In this document: positions 11,884 through 22,297 of the stretch, piece after piece
How the letters are laid out: the number at the start of each line of letters is the position of its first letter
How positions within the stretch are numbered: position 1 is the first letter of the stretch
Assembly: GCA_039583875.1 (NCBI GenBank)
Contig: CM077157.1
Location: 79,546,346 to 79,610,345, forward strand
Reading direction: 5' to 3'
Origin: Platanthera guangdongensis
Lineage: Eukaryota; Streptophyta; Magnoliopsida; Asparagales; Orchidaceae
Length of the DNA: 64,000 nt
Notes under the pieces: model-generated
What the model was told of the DNA's origin: nothing
The model's input: the letters and a program-made list of their open reading frames with translations, nothing else
The model's database searches: none
Position numbers and translations under genes: made by a program

Positions 11884-11964
11884 ATGAAACTAAATTCAAT
11901 AATTTCAAAATTAAATTAGGAATGTCGAACATAAATTAGTTTAACAAATTTGGCTAAGTAAAAT

Positions 11965-12260
11965 TGTGTCGACACAAGAAGTTGTCTGTGTCAACACATA
12001 GTAGTTGGTGTCGACATTCCAGGGAAGTGATGTCGACACATCCAGAAAATTGGTGTCGACACTTCAGAGAAGTAGTGTCGACACATCCAAAAGTGGTGTC
12101 GACACTTAGAGTAAACATGCAGATTTCGTCGAGCGCAGAATCGACACATATCGTCGAGCACAGATTCGTCGACCTCAGATCGTTGAACTCGACTAAGACA
12201 AATAGAATTGATGTCGAGACATTAGAAGTCTGTGTCGACACATTTCAACTGTGTCGACAC
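11965..12260. repeat. Internal GTGTCGACAC array between pol and the extra ORF
   Basis: About ten copies of GTGTCGACAC and related TCGTCGAGC motifs lie in 300 bp right after pol. The motif is the one that fills the LTR array, but the linkers differ, so this is not a piece of LTR. It is followed at 12307 by a TATA box and at 12426 by the ATG of the extra ORF. Confidence 0.85.
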
Positions 12261-12306
12261 ATTAAGAGATTTTGACGCGACTTTTGACCTTCATTCTTTG
12301 GAAGGG

Positions 12307-12314
12307 TATAAATA
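12307..12314 (+). promoter_or_regulatory. Internal TATA box before the extra ORF
   Basis: TATAAATA lies 47 bp after the internal palindrome array and 112 bp before the ATG at 12426. A short CA repeat (about 12338-12354) is in between. The layout of array, TATA box, leader and ATG copies that of an LTR promoter. A diverged copy at 19640-20309 keeps it, with a TATA box at 19886-19893 (minus) and the ATG at 19780. Promoter activity is inferred from sequence only. Confidence 0.55.
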
Positions 12315-12425
12315 GGTCAACAACAAACCCTGTCGACACACACACACACACACACCATATTTTCGAGACCAAAACCCTGTGTCGAAAATTTCTCTCTTCT
12401 CAATCCAAGCTTTCACTCAACCCCA

Positions 12426-15060
12426 ATGGCGCCAAAGCTTGAAGATAATGTCAACGAAGGCTATGAGCTGGTACACAATGTCTTTGATAATGCGGAACCC
12501 GAAATTAAAGCAGTAGTAACCCTAATTACAGAAAATGGGTTGGAATTTCTGGTATCTGAACCTACTAAGATTTGGAAGAAAGAAATACTGGAATTCTATG
12601 GCGCAGCTACTTTAGATTCTACTGGACTTAAGATCAAATCTATAGTTCAGGGAACTAAGGTTAAACTTACTTTGAAGAGCTTGAGAAAAACTCTTCAACT
12701 TCCAAGAACTCAAGAAGAAGTGGAAGTACCCTCATCAAAGACTAGGGAAGTACTTCAATGGTGTAGATTGGATCCCACCATGAAGATTGGATCTGCAATG
12801 AACAGAAAAGGGATGAATCTACAAGGAAAATTCATTTCAAAAGTGGTTGGAAAAGTCATTCTCTGTAAGCCAGGGGGCATGATAGGATTTCAGCCTATAT
12901 GTTCAGTCTGATGACTAGGATTATCTTCAGACTAAACACAGATTGGTCTGCAGTAATCTTTTAAAAGATTAAGGAAAGTCTTAAGAAGACAAATCTGGGA
13001 AGAATTATGAGTCTGTACTTGGCTAGAACAATTCCTGATGTAACGGAACAAACTGCTGGTTCTAAGATCAACCATATGAGGAGAATGGACATAAGGATAA
13101 TCTCCAGATGGGATAGAGTCCTAACAAAGGACATGCCTGATGAAGAGTGGCCAGAGATTCCTGAAGAATCTCCTGCACAAGAAATTGCAGATGATGTGCA
13201 TATGCAGTGGGAGCCTCATATTGAGGAACAGCCAGCACACTTGAAAAGTGAAATAGCTACTCAAACTATACTTGAGGTAATCCAAGAAATTAATGAATCA
13301 ATTTTCAATAATAAAGATGAATCACTAACTGTGCCTTTGGTTGATGTTGATCAGACCACTCAACTAAACAGTCAAGCACAAGATGTTATCATGGAGGATA
13401 CATCTGCACCTATTGATGCTCCTGAGTTGGTAGTGCCTCAAGTCCCTACTCAATAAGAATTTACCCTAGAAGAGTTGTTCCCTGATATGGAGCAAGCTGA
13501 GACTCAGGGGGATAAAGCAGAAATTGAGGGGAAGCAAGTTAACATTGAGGGGGAGCAAGTAAGTCCTGAGAGGGAGGAGCAAGGGACTCAGGGGGAGCTA
13601 CCTAGGACTGTACAGGAATTGCCTCCTAGTCCTAAGGAAAGAGTTGATATTGCCAGTACCACAGCTTCTGAAGAGGAAGCAGAAATTCAAGGTAAGAAAA
13701 GAAAGCTAATGGTTTTCAAAAGAAGGAGCCAAAGCTATAAGAGTGCATTGCAAACTACTCCTCAACCTGCCCCAGCAACTGATTATAGTTCTTTGTTGTT
13801 ATCCATGCAAGTAAAGCTAGATGAACAAAGGATTGCCATGGAGAAATATATATATGAAACTCATAAAGATCTGCAATTCTCCTTGGTACAAGATATCAAA
13901 TCCATTAGATTTGAAGTAAATTAGAACAAAAAGGAAATGACAGATTGCTTCCACAAAGGTGGCAATGTTGTAGTCTATCTTGCAAAATAACAAGTAGACA
14001 TAAAGACTCAAGTTGATGAAATAGCTGTTAAACAAGGCTATGTCATTGAAAATCAACTAAGAATGAATGACAATCTGATAGAATCACATAATGTGATTGT
14101 CACTGAATTAAAGAATACTGCTGCTGCCCAGGCTGAGGCAAGGGCTAAAGCCAAGGCAGATTTTGACAAGCAATTACAGGAAGGCCTAGCTGCTGTACAA
14201 ACAGTAATTGAGCAATCTCAAAACACCATTTCTGCACAGCTACTGAAGTTAAGGTCCTTTTATAAAGATGGTGTTAATTATCTTGATGAACAAGTGAGAT
14301 TTCAAAAAGATGACCTTAGAGATCACATTGAAAGAGAAGTCATAAAGGGGGAGAGAGTGTTAGTCAATGCTGGCTCAGATCATGCTAAATGGATATCTAA
14401 TAGCATCAGAGCCACCCTTGGATATCCACCCCTCTATAATGATGATAATATAGCTGAGTCAGGTGTGCATCCTGCTTATTTTGGAGGTGACCAACCTGAA
14501 GTTGCTCAGGTCATTTACCCTCCAGCAGATTTTGATATGATTCACCAAGAAGTATAGTCAATGTACAACCCTCCAGAGGGTAATAAAAATGTTATCATTG
14601 AGAAAGTTGAAATGTCAGAGGTAGCTGTGAATAAGGAGCAAGAAGCTCAACTGTCAAAGAAGAGATTCAGAGAATAGGATGAGTTAAAGCCTGATTTTGA
14701 GCAGTGGAGTCCTACTTCTAGGAATATTATCCTGACTGCCTTGAAAGCTGTAAAGTACCAGACCAATGACAGGGGCAAATGGTACACAGAGCAAGAATGG
14801 AAAAAGCATGAAGCTAGACATGAAGCCATTCTACAATATAGAAGAAAGGCAAAAGCTGGGAAGCTACCTCCTAATGCTCAAGAGCCTAACAAATATTTCC
14901 CAAAGCCTTTTCATTATTTTGAAAGGCAAAGAATAAGGGCTGAAGAATAAAAGAATAAAGATCTAAAGGGCAAGAAGCCTGCTGAAGATATTGATGCTCC
15001 AGTACAAGCCAAGATCTAATCAGGCAAAGGCATAGTCATCAAGGAGCCTGAGCAGCCTTA
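12426..15060 (+). pseudogene. Extra ORF of element B (SIRE-type third ORF)
   Basis: The start MAPKLEDN follows an ATGGCGCCAAA context shared with the inverted copy at 19780. Residues 1-160 look like the putative plant transposon protein domain often found after pol in SIRE-like elements (pattern LKIKSIVQGTKVKLTLKSL). A frame change lies between 12911 and 13007. After it come an acidic Glu/Gln-rich repeat segment (about 13475-13600), a basic KKRK block (about 13690), and long helical, probably coiled-coil segments at 13800-14560 and 14741-14950. Stops interrupt at 13454, 13922, 14555 and 14948. I see no signal peptide or membrane anchor, so an envelope role is not supported. Function is unknown. 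Confidence 0.7.
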
Positions 15061-15310
15061 GGATAGATTTACTAGATCTTACAACATTGTAATTTTTAGT
15101 GTTAAAAATCTATGTACACTATTGATAAGAAACTTTTGTAAGATTAAACAAAACAATGATTGATGATCATTATGTTTGCATCATTCTTCTGTGATGTCAT
15201 TTTATACATGTTTTGTTTATAAGTTACCCTGTCATATAATATTTTTATACATCATAATATGTGTTTGTTATGAATGGTGTATATCTTTTACTAAGGGTTA
15301 TGACTTCTCC
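15061..15310 (+). other. 3' untranslated region of element B
   Basis: AT-rich sequence between the extra ORF and the polypurine tract, with no open frame or repeat of note. Confidence 0.6.
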
Positions 15311-15324
15311 AAATAGGGGGAGAT
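15311..15324 (+). other. Polypurine tract of element B
   Basis: AAATAGGGGGAGAT lies directly before the 3' LTR, where plus-strand synthesis would be primed. Element A has the near-identical AAATAAGGGGAGAT at 17367-17380. Confidence 0.85.
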
Positions 15325-17045
15325 TGTTGGGTACATTGGAAAATGTGTACCAGATTTGAAGAAGTCTCACCTTACTCAATGATATGCATCAAGGTGTATT
15401 TGATGTTGTTTTGAGTTTATATGTACAGGTTAAGAAAATGCAGGAATGCAGGAAAAAGTTTCTAAAGTCCATGAGTCGACACCAGAAGAAGCTGTGTCGA
15501 CACTTATGAAGGCTTGTGTCGACACTTGGAGTTAATTGTGTCGACACTTGGAAAGGCTGTGTCGACACCAGAAGAAACTATGTCGACACACAGAGGTAGT
15601 GTCGACTCACAAAGAAGGCTTAGTCGACATCAACTGTGTCGACACATAGAGGCAGTGTCGATACACAGAGAAAGCTTAGTCGACATCAACTGTGTCGACA
15701 CATAGAGGTAGTGTCGACACACAGAAGACTTTGTCGACATCAACTGTGTCGACAAACAGGACTTGTGTCGACACATGGCAGAATTTCAACAAAGTCAATT
15801 TATGTGAAGAAAAGAAGTGACTGTGTCGACACCACAGAACTAGTGTCGACACATTCTACAGAAGCTGTGTCGAGAAGCAGTGTCAACACCAAGGGAGCTG
15901 TGTCGACACCACCACGGCTTGTGTCGACACTTAGTCTACTTGTGTTGACACATAATGAAGTTCAGTCTCGATACTTTGGTGACAGAGACAGAGTTTCAAG
16001 AAGTGAATGGATGACTTGACATCTGCCATAACCAACCAGTCTACTGAAGCTGTCAGTGCTGTCAGAAGTTTGTTAGAAACCAGATCAGCTGGTTACCATG
16101 GAGGAAGTCTATATAAAGGCATTCTCCATCAACAAAAAATGATGATGAAAAGAATATATACACATACAGTTACATAAAAATAGAAGAATATTTTTGTCAG
16201 AAGATCTAAGAAGAAGTTGGAGAGAGAGAGCTCCATCTATTGAAGTGAAGAAAGGGACTTATATCAACAAGTCACTCAAGTGCAGATTCTGAACCAGTCT
16301 GCCAAGAAGGATCCAGATTGAGATCTGAATTTCAAGAAAGAAGCTGATTGAAGATCAACTTCAAAGGAGTTCAACCCTACTAAGTTCAGATTCAAGAGGC
16401 TTTGAAGAAAGCTAAGAGTGGTTGTTCTCTGCCATCACATTCTTCCAAGAACTGATCAAGAAGCCATCCATCCTTTCTCTCTCTACCAAGGTGGTGGTAA
16501 AATACATTGTTAAATCTATTTTTTGTAGGATCATTTTAAGATCTGAGCTGTAAGCCTGATTTATAAATGCTGAGTGGTAGGAGATTTAGATCTCTGAGTG
16601 GTAGGCCTTGTTGAAAGCTGAGGTAGGGCTATAAGCCTGAGCTGTAGGAGATTGTTATCTCTAAGTTGTAGGCCTTGTTGAAGGCTGAGGTAGGGCAGAT
16701 TGCCTGAGCTGTAGGAGTGTGGACTCAATCTAAGTTGTAGGAGCCTTGTTTGGGTTCTGAGCTGCTGTAAGATCTGCGGATTTGAGGTGAAGGAAACAAT
16801 TTAGGCCGAATCTAGCACACTGCTAGATAGGCGAAGGGGGAAAGTGGATGTACCCAGATCTTGGGGAACCACTTAAAAATTGTGTGAAATCTGTGATTGT
16901 GTGATTCTGTGAATTTTGTGCTGTGTTAGCTGTTAAATTAGCTTTTTCTGATTAATTAACTGAATAGATATTCTGCCTTAGAAGAAAAAGGAATTACACT
17001 TATTCACCCCCCCCCCCTCTAGGTGTTTAGGAACTAATTCTTTCA
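15325..17045 (+). repeat. 3' LTR of element B
   Basis: The 1721 bp repeat starts TGTTGGGTACATTGG and ends TTCTTTCA, and is nearly the same as the 5' LTR. It holds the palindrome array (15474-15970), a TATA box (16110) and a C run (17007-17018). Its terminus abuts the second ATATG duplication. Confidence 0.93.
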
Positions 17046-17212
17046 ATATGAGTCTTCATCCAGAAGCAATAGTGCCTAGAGCTGCATCAGTGGAAATTCT
17101 TGGTGCTGAAGACATGAAGATGACTCAAAGAGAAGCAAAGGACCCCAAAAGAATAATGGTTTTCTCAAAACTTGCTTCAGATCCTTCTTCAAATGCTCCA
17201 AAGAAAAACTAA
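17046..17212 (+). pseudogene. Extra ORF of element A, part 3 (C-terminus)
   Basis: This picks up, across the 5 bp duplication, the frame cut at 4903 and runs to a TAA at 17210-17212. The tail is Ser/Lys-rich. A polypurine tract follows 155 bp later, as expected for the last ORF of a SIRE-like element. Confidence 0.65.
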
Positions 17213-17366
17213 TAATTTTCTGCTTATGCATTTTTGAATTTTATTATTGCTATATGTATATTCACAAGGCACAATTGTTTATATCTGCTAAAGTTCTATA
17301 ATTTTATCAGATATTTTTATTGCTTTGTGATTTTCTTTATTTTTATTTTTTATAGTGACCTCACCC

Positions 17367-17380
17367 AAATAAGGGGAGAT
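17367..17380 (+). other. Polypurine tract of element A
   Basis: AAATAAGGGGAGAT directly precedes the TGTTGG start of the LTR at 17381 and matches the tract of element B in all but one or two bases. Confidence 0.8.
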
Positions 17381-18998
17381 TGTTGGAACCCTACATATGA
17401 TTTAGGCTAGGTTCATTATTAGAATTGTTAAGATGACCCAACATGTATAGTCTAGGGTCATAAGTTAATTCCAGGATCAAGGCCAGTCACATGAGGTTAG
17501 ATTTTTGGAACTACCTTCAGAAGACCTTAGAGACATAAGACTTCAGAGGAAAAGCAGTTTAAAGAATGCAAACAAGGTGTTCAACGATAACTGAACTCAA
17601 CTCGACGATTGTCGATCTCAGATCGACAAACTCAGAATTCCTTCTCTGAGTTGAGCTCGACGAAAGTTTAGCTGAGGTCGACGATCTGTGATCTCATATC
17701 AGAAGTTGAGCTTAACGAAAGACTAGCTGAGATCGACGAACTGTGATCTCATAACAGAAGTTCAGCTCGATGAAGTGCTATCTCAATTCGACGAACTTGG
17801 AGCTCAGGTCGATGAAATCTTTGCTGAGTTCGACTAACTCTTTCTAGGTTCTGTTTGACTAAACTTCTCTGCGGATTCTCAGTTCTACTAAAGCAGTTTG
17901 ATTTCAAATATTAAGACAATAATACTTGATAATTAATGCTCAATATTCTCAAGAATATAGCCATTTTCTAGAAGCATTAATGATGGATTTCACAGAGTCA
18001 TTACTCTACCATATTTACTGGGACAGTTAGGGAAATACATTCAAGATAAAATCAGTCATTCCAACTCCCAGAAATTACGCAGAAGATTTCAAGAAATTTA
18101 AAATTCAAATATCTTTGAATCTGCAATCAATATATAAAGAAAGTTTTCAGAAGATTGCCCAGAATAGGCAGTAATCAATAAGGAGAAGAAGACAGAGAAA
18201 ATCTGCAATCACAAAGAAAGTGATAGAGACAGAAACATCTTGTTCATCATTCTTCTTATTCAAGCTTTTCTTCCAGCAACACACATTCAGTCTGAGATCA
18301 AAAAGTTCAATCTCTCAGAATCATTTACTAGAAGAAGAAGTTTTCAACTTTGAAGGCCTATACCCTAAATCAAAGCTTCCACTCCTGATCAGATTTATAC
18401 AACTCATGGGGAGCTTTGACAACATCAACAAATCCACTAGTCTTCTCAGAGATTTGAGATAGAGAAGACAACATCATTTTATTTTCTTTCACTGTGTATA
18501 AGGTTATAACTCCCTTCAAAAGTTAAACCTTTCGGTTCTCAAGTCACATGATCAAAAGACTTGGTTTGGTTTTTGGGCACCTGGTCAAAAGCTCAAAGGG
18601 TTGCTAGATTTCGCTTAGAAAATAGATCTTGTGGTGACAGAGTTCCTAATCAAAAACCTGTGGTGACAGGGCAGCTGATCAAAAACCTGTGGTGGCAGGG
18701 CACCTGAGCAAAAACCTGTAGTGGATTCCTACCAGGGTGGTAGAAGAGTGGATGTACCCAGGTTTATTAGGGAACCACTATAAACTCCTTATGTCATCTG
18801 GTTGTGCTTTTATTTATTTATTTTCTGTGTTGTGATATTTCTTTGTTTATGTATATATATGTATCACCGATTTTAATCTGCTGTAAGAACAAATTAAAGT
18901 TTTTAAAATACTCTAATCACCCCCCCCCCCACCCCCCCCCCCCCCCCCCCCCCCCCCCCCACCCCCGTAGATTTAGTTAGATCTATCCCTCACTTTCA
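17381..18998 (+). repeat. 3' LTR of SIRE-like element A
   Basis: The 1618 bp repeat starts TGTTGGAACC and ends CACTTTCA. It holds an array of GAGNTCGACGA-type motifs (about 17580-17840), a TATA box (TATATAAA, 18131-18138), a region of CTGTGGTGACAGGGC-type direct repeats (about 18625-18720) and a very long C tract (about 18919-18965) near its end, as in element B. Its 5' partner lies outside the window, so no duplication can be checked. The array sequence differs from element B, so this is a related but distinct family. Confidence 0.85.
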
Positions 18999-19639
18999 CC
19001 ATTCCTTCCTTCCCGCACGCTGTCTAGGTGTCACAGGGGAGGGGAGGGGGATCAAGACTTAGTGTAAACTAATGGCCTGATGGGCATAACACCAGGGACA
19101 CCAGTTGGGAGACAGGGTGCAGTTCCAGGGGACCCAGCCCAATAGGAGTACAGTATAGGAGCAGGTGAACCAGCCTAGTCCAGGAGTGGCAGCAGCATCG
19201 TCTGTCAGGGGATTAATGAGTGATTAGTAGTTTTACTTCCGCGAGTGTTTTATAGTGAGGACTATTGTATTGAGCAGGATCCCCCTTATACTTCTTTAGT
19301 ATTAGACTATTTCCTTGTATGGACTTGTTTTCTATTGCATCATGATCGTGGACATGTTATCGTTTATATAAATGAATATGAATGTTTTCCTTCTTTTCTT
19401 CTGTGGAATATGGTTGTGAAATTACTAGCGGGATCAGTGATTTGTGATGACGGCCTCCTCGGGAGTTGGTGTCATCGCAAAGCAGCGATACTGGGCATAA
19501 GACCCGGTCAAAAAATGGGGTCTTACAGTCTAAGGGAGATCTTGATCTTGTGCCTACTGATGGATGACTTGATTTTTATTGAGGAGGAGTCGACAGTAGC
19601 AGTCTAGTATAATTCAAGTACTTCTCTCTTCCATATCGA
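18999..19639. other. Unidentified retroelement-like remnant
   Basis: No reliable gene. The segment around 19230-19400 resembles the T-rich tail of a gypsy-type element, and GGGGTCTTACA at 19517-19527 looks like the terminal CA end of an LTR of the kind that ends in a GGTCTTACA box. No matching left end or target duplication is seen. Confidence 0.3.
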
Positions 19640-20309
19640 GCTTGGCTCTCATAGAATGAACTCTAGATCAACAACCTGTAATAAGTGCAGGACCAGATAT
19701 ACTTCCTCTGGAGCATCCTTGAAACCATTTTGCACTAGTTCAGATCCCTCGAAAAGGAAATCCATTACTTTTGGCGCCATTAAAAGAGTTTGAGTCTCTG
19801 GAGTTTTGGATGATCTTTCGGTGCAGGGAGACAAAAAGTCCCAAGGGGCTAGGAATAGTGTTTTTATTCTAAGCACACTCACTTATATTTATAGTTATTT
19901 CTTATTTGAGAATGTGGAGAGGCATGTACCTGTTGAGATAATCAGGAGATCAACGGCTGAGATTAATCCCATGAGATAGTCGCAATCTGAAGTCCCTGGG
20001 AGAATTCATTGAGTGGTCTTGATGATCTCGACACACTCAACGCTCTCGATGCTTGAAGTTCTTTCGACGCACTCGACTCCTGGACACTTAGTCCATGTCT
20101 GTCTAGACATCCTGCAAGATACAATATTTCTTGCAACACGTATGCATTTAAGCACTGAAGCTAAACTAAGTTCAACATACCCAACTCAATTTTGATGGTG
20201 TTGAACTTGGTTTCACCCAGTAGCTTGGTGAAAATGTTAGCCACCTGTTTGTCTGTGGGAACAAACTCAAGACAAATGTCTTTTTTTTCTACATGATCTC
20301 TAATAAAAT
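19640..20309 (-). mobile_element. Inverted fragment of a SIRE-like element (pol end plus extra ORF start)
   Basis: Read on the minus strand, 20309-20165 codes for the end of copia RNase H (RDHVEKKDICLEF, ANIFTKLLGETKF), matching the end of pol in element B. Then comes a region with TCGACGCACTC-type motifs (about 20010-20090), a TATA box (19893-19886), and the first 40 or so codons of an extra ORF starting at 19780 with MAPKVMDF. It is diverged from element B, so it is an independent copy. A CACTA end truncates it at 20310. Confidence 0.75.
19886..19893 (-). promoter_or_regulatory. TATA box before the extra ORF in the inverted copy
   Basis: TATAAATA on the minus strand lies 106 bp before the ATG at 19780, almost the same distance as in element B (112 bp). 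It supports the idea that this internal site is conserved. Confidence 0.45.
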
Positions 20310-21424
20310 CACTACTAGAAAATAGACTTATGGCCAGGGCAAATTGCCCTGGCAAAAAGTCCAAAACGTGGCTAAAAAGCTTTAGCCACGAGAAAAATCT
20401 ATGGCTATAGTCGGCGTAGCTAAAACTTTTAAGCCACGGATTGACCGTAGCAAATTTTATTAGCCATGGGGAAAAACTGATGTGGCAAATAAGCCAACTA
20501 TTAGCCATGGTATGAAACCCTGGATAAAAGTGAACTCATCATTTTTTTAAAAACTATTTGCCACAGTTACAAGCTATGGCAAATACTAATTTATGTTTTT
20601 TTAAAAAAAAATACATTCAAAATACTGTAATGCTAGACATGTGCTCCCCTCATTGTAATATAGTACTAAAACAACTTCCAATACTCAAATGACCAATAAT
20701 TGAAGATTATCGTCCTTGTAAGACCAACAACTATATAATTCTATCAATAAATGTCAGATTATTGGATCAATTTCTAATATAATCAATAATCTGCATGGTA
20801 TCATGCAAAATAGAGAAAGAAATATTGAATCTAAAAATACTATAATCTAGAAATAGTCATCAACAATAATGGACGAACATTTGTTCTTAATTTATCATAC
20901 AAAGAATCAAGCACGGTATCAAAAAAAGAGAAAAATATTGAATAGATAAACATGCATCAGATTACACGTAGCTAGTGCCTGCGACCTTTCCCTCTTCTCA
21001 ACATTTTACATTAAAATCATAAATTTCTATTATGAAAGGCTTGGATTGAGTGTTTTGCTGAAATGAATGTTTTGGATCCTCTCACTTTGTCTGATGCAGA
21101 TAGAATACTAACAATCTGTGAATTATTTCACTGAAGAAATCTATCCTAAATCTGAAAACTTCTGCCTATTTTCCATTTTGAAGGTTACCCCCACGAGTGG
21201 TGAATCCATCACTTGGCATGCTGTTGTTTTTAATAATCGCCGCCATCTGATTCGGTTGCGCTACATGTGCTCCATAAGCATATAGACTCATCGCCTGCAA
21301 AAACAAAACAAAAATCAGCTAAATTATATATTCACCAACGTGAAAAAGAAGAGGAAGATTAGAAAGTAACCTGTGGAGATGATTGCATATGATGAAACCC
21401 TAGGAGGGGAGAAAGTATACTCAG
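20310..21424. mobile_element. CACTA (En/Spm-type) transposon end and body fragment
   Basis: CACTACTAGAAAA at 20310 is a canonical CACTA terminus. It is followed by subterminal repeats of TTAGCCACGG / GCCATGGC type in both orientations (about 20335-20580). Further right, on the minus strand, a possible last exon runs from 21294 to a stop at 21166, with an acceptor-like TTTTGCAG. A possible preceding exon starts near 21371, next to a GTTACT donor-like site. The other terminus is absent, because an LTR fragment joins at about 21425. The host sequence AAT before the terminus would be one copy of the 3 bp duplication. Confidence 0.7.
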
Positions 21425-22297
21425 CTTGGTGTTGTTGCTTGATACTTGGTGTACTTTTACTTCTTTGGGCAGTATTTGTTTTCACTGTCATGTTGACTTA
21501 CCCTCTTTGTTCCATTTTAATTTAATGTCCTAATTCATATTTTCTTGATTTATTTGTTGAGGTGTTCTTTTCTTTTCTGAATGCCTCATGTTCTGACTAG
21601 TAGCCGAGTAGACGGCTAGATTTGTTGTGGTGTTGCTGGTGATCCCTTGAGTTGTAGGGATCTTTCTCTTGCTGCTGTGGGGTAGTTTTCCTGTTTTCTT
21701 ACAGACATACATACTTGTCGGTGGGTTCGTGTCAGTTTGTTGGCGCCCACTAGTAGTTTAACCTTTTTGATACTAGATATGTTTCTTTTACTGCTACCTT
21801 TTCTGGAGATAGTCTACTTGCTCTTGAGAAGTTTTATGCTAGGTTGCTAGTTACTTTAAAACCTAACAAACATTATTATGTATATATATCTCATGATCAG
21901 CATGTTTTATAAAGCTCATACATTACTTTCCAAGCAACGTAAAAAAATCGTTTTCCTACTTATAATAAAATATAAATCTAGAGTCTTGCATAGTATAAGT
22001 TGACCTCGGGGGTCACTTATGCACTGTCATAGGATGTCAAAAATAAATAAAGTATTTTCTGCTGCGTATAAGTATAGTTTTTAAACCGTGGACTAGATGA
22101 TCCACCGAGCCGAGGGATACGGCCCTTAAAATTATATCTGATTTTCTAATCATTAAACTTATGAAATTTTCATAGTCTAGTTAGATGGTGTTCGCCTGAG
22201 CGTCGACAGTTATCCCCTGCTCGACGTGGCATCACGACGCGTGTTTTTCTCATACTCTGATACTTCTTGAATTCGAAGAAAAATGCGGGTTGTGACA
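21425..22297 (+). repeat. Truncated Ty3/gypsy LTR (3' part)
   Basis: This matches the last 850 bp or so of the solo LTR at 370-3511, including the region around TTGGCGCCCACT, the CTGCGTATA and GCCGAGGGATACGGCC boxes and the end GCGGGTTGTGACA. The left part of the LTR is missing. No duplication is seen at its right end, where a copia LTR fragment joins directly. Confidence 0.8.

Larger units (their letters stand above)
4904..17045 (+). mobile_element. Complete SIRE-like Ty1/copia retrotransposon (element B)
   Basis: A 12,142 bp element with direct LTRs (4904-6647 and 15325-17045), flanked by a perfect duplication ATATG at 4899-4903 and 17046-17050. In order it has a primer site for initiator tRNA-Met, gag, protease, integrase, reverse transcriptase, RNase H, a second motif array with a TATA box, an extra ORF, a polypurine tract and the 3' LTR. 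The pol order (integrase before reverse transcriptase) defines Ty1/copia. The long LTRs and the ORF after pol are typical of the SIRE/Maximus clade. The LTRs are highly similar, so insertion is fairly recent, yet pol carries many stops and a frameshift. Confidence 0.95.

Noticed and set aside
12426..14950. Retroviral envelope gene in element B
   Set aside because: No signal peptide, no transmembrane segment and no fusion-type motif is visible; the N-terminal part resembles the plant transposon protein domain instead.
19245..19607. A 120-residue open frame
   Set aside because: It has no similarity I recognise and spans what looks like an LTR tail.
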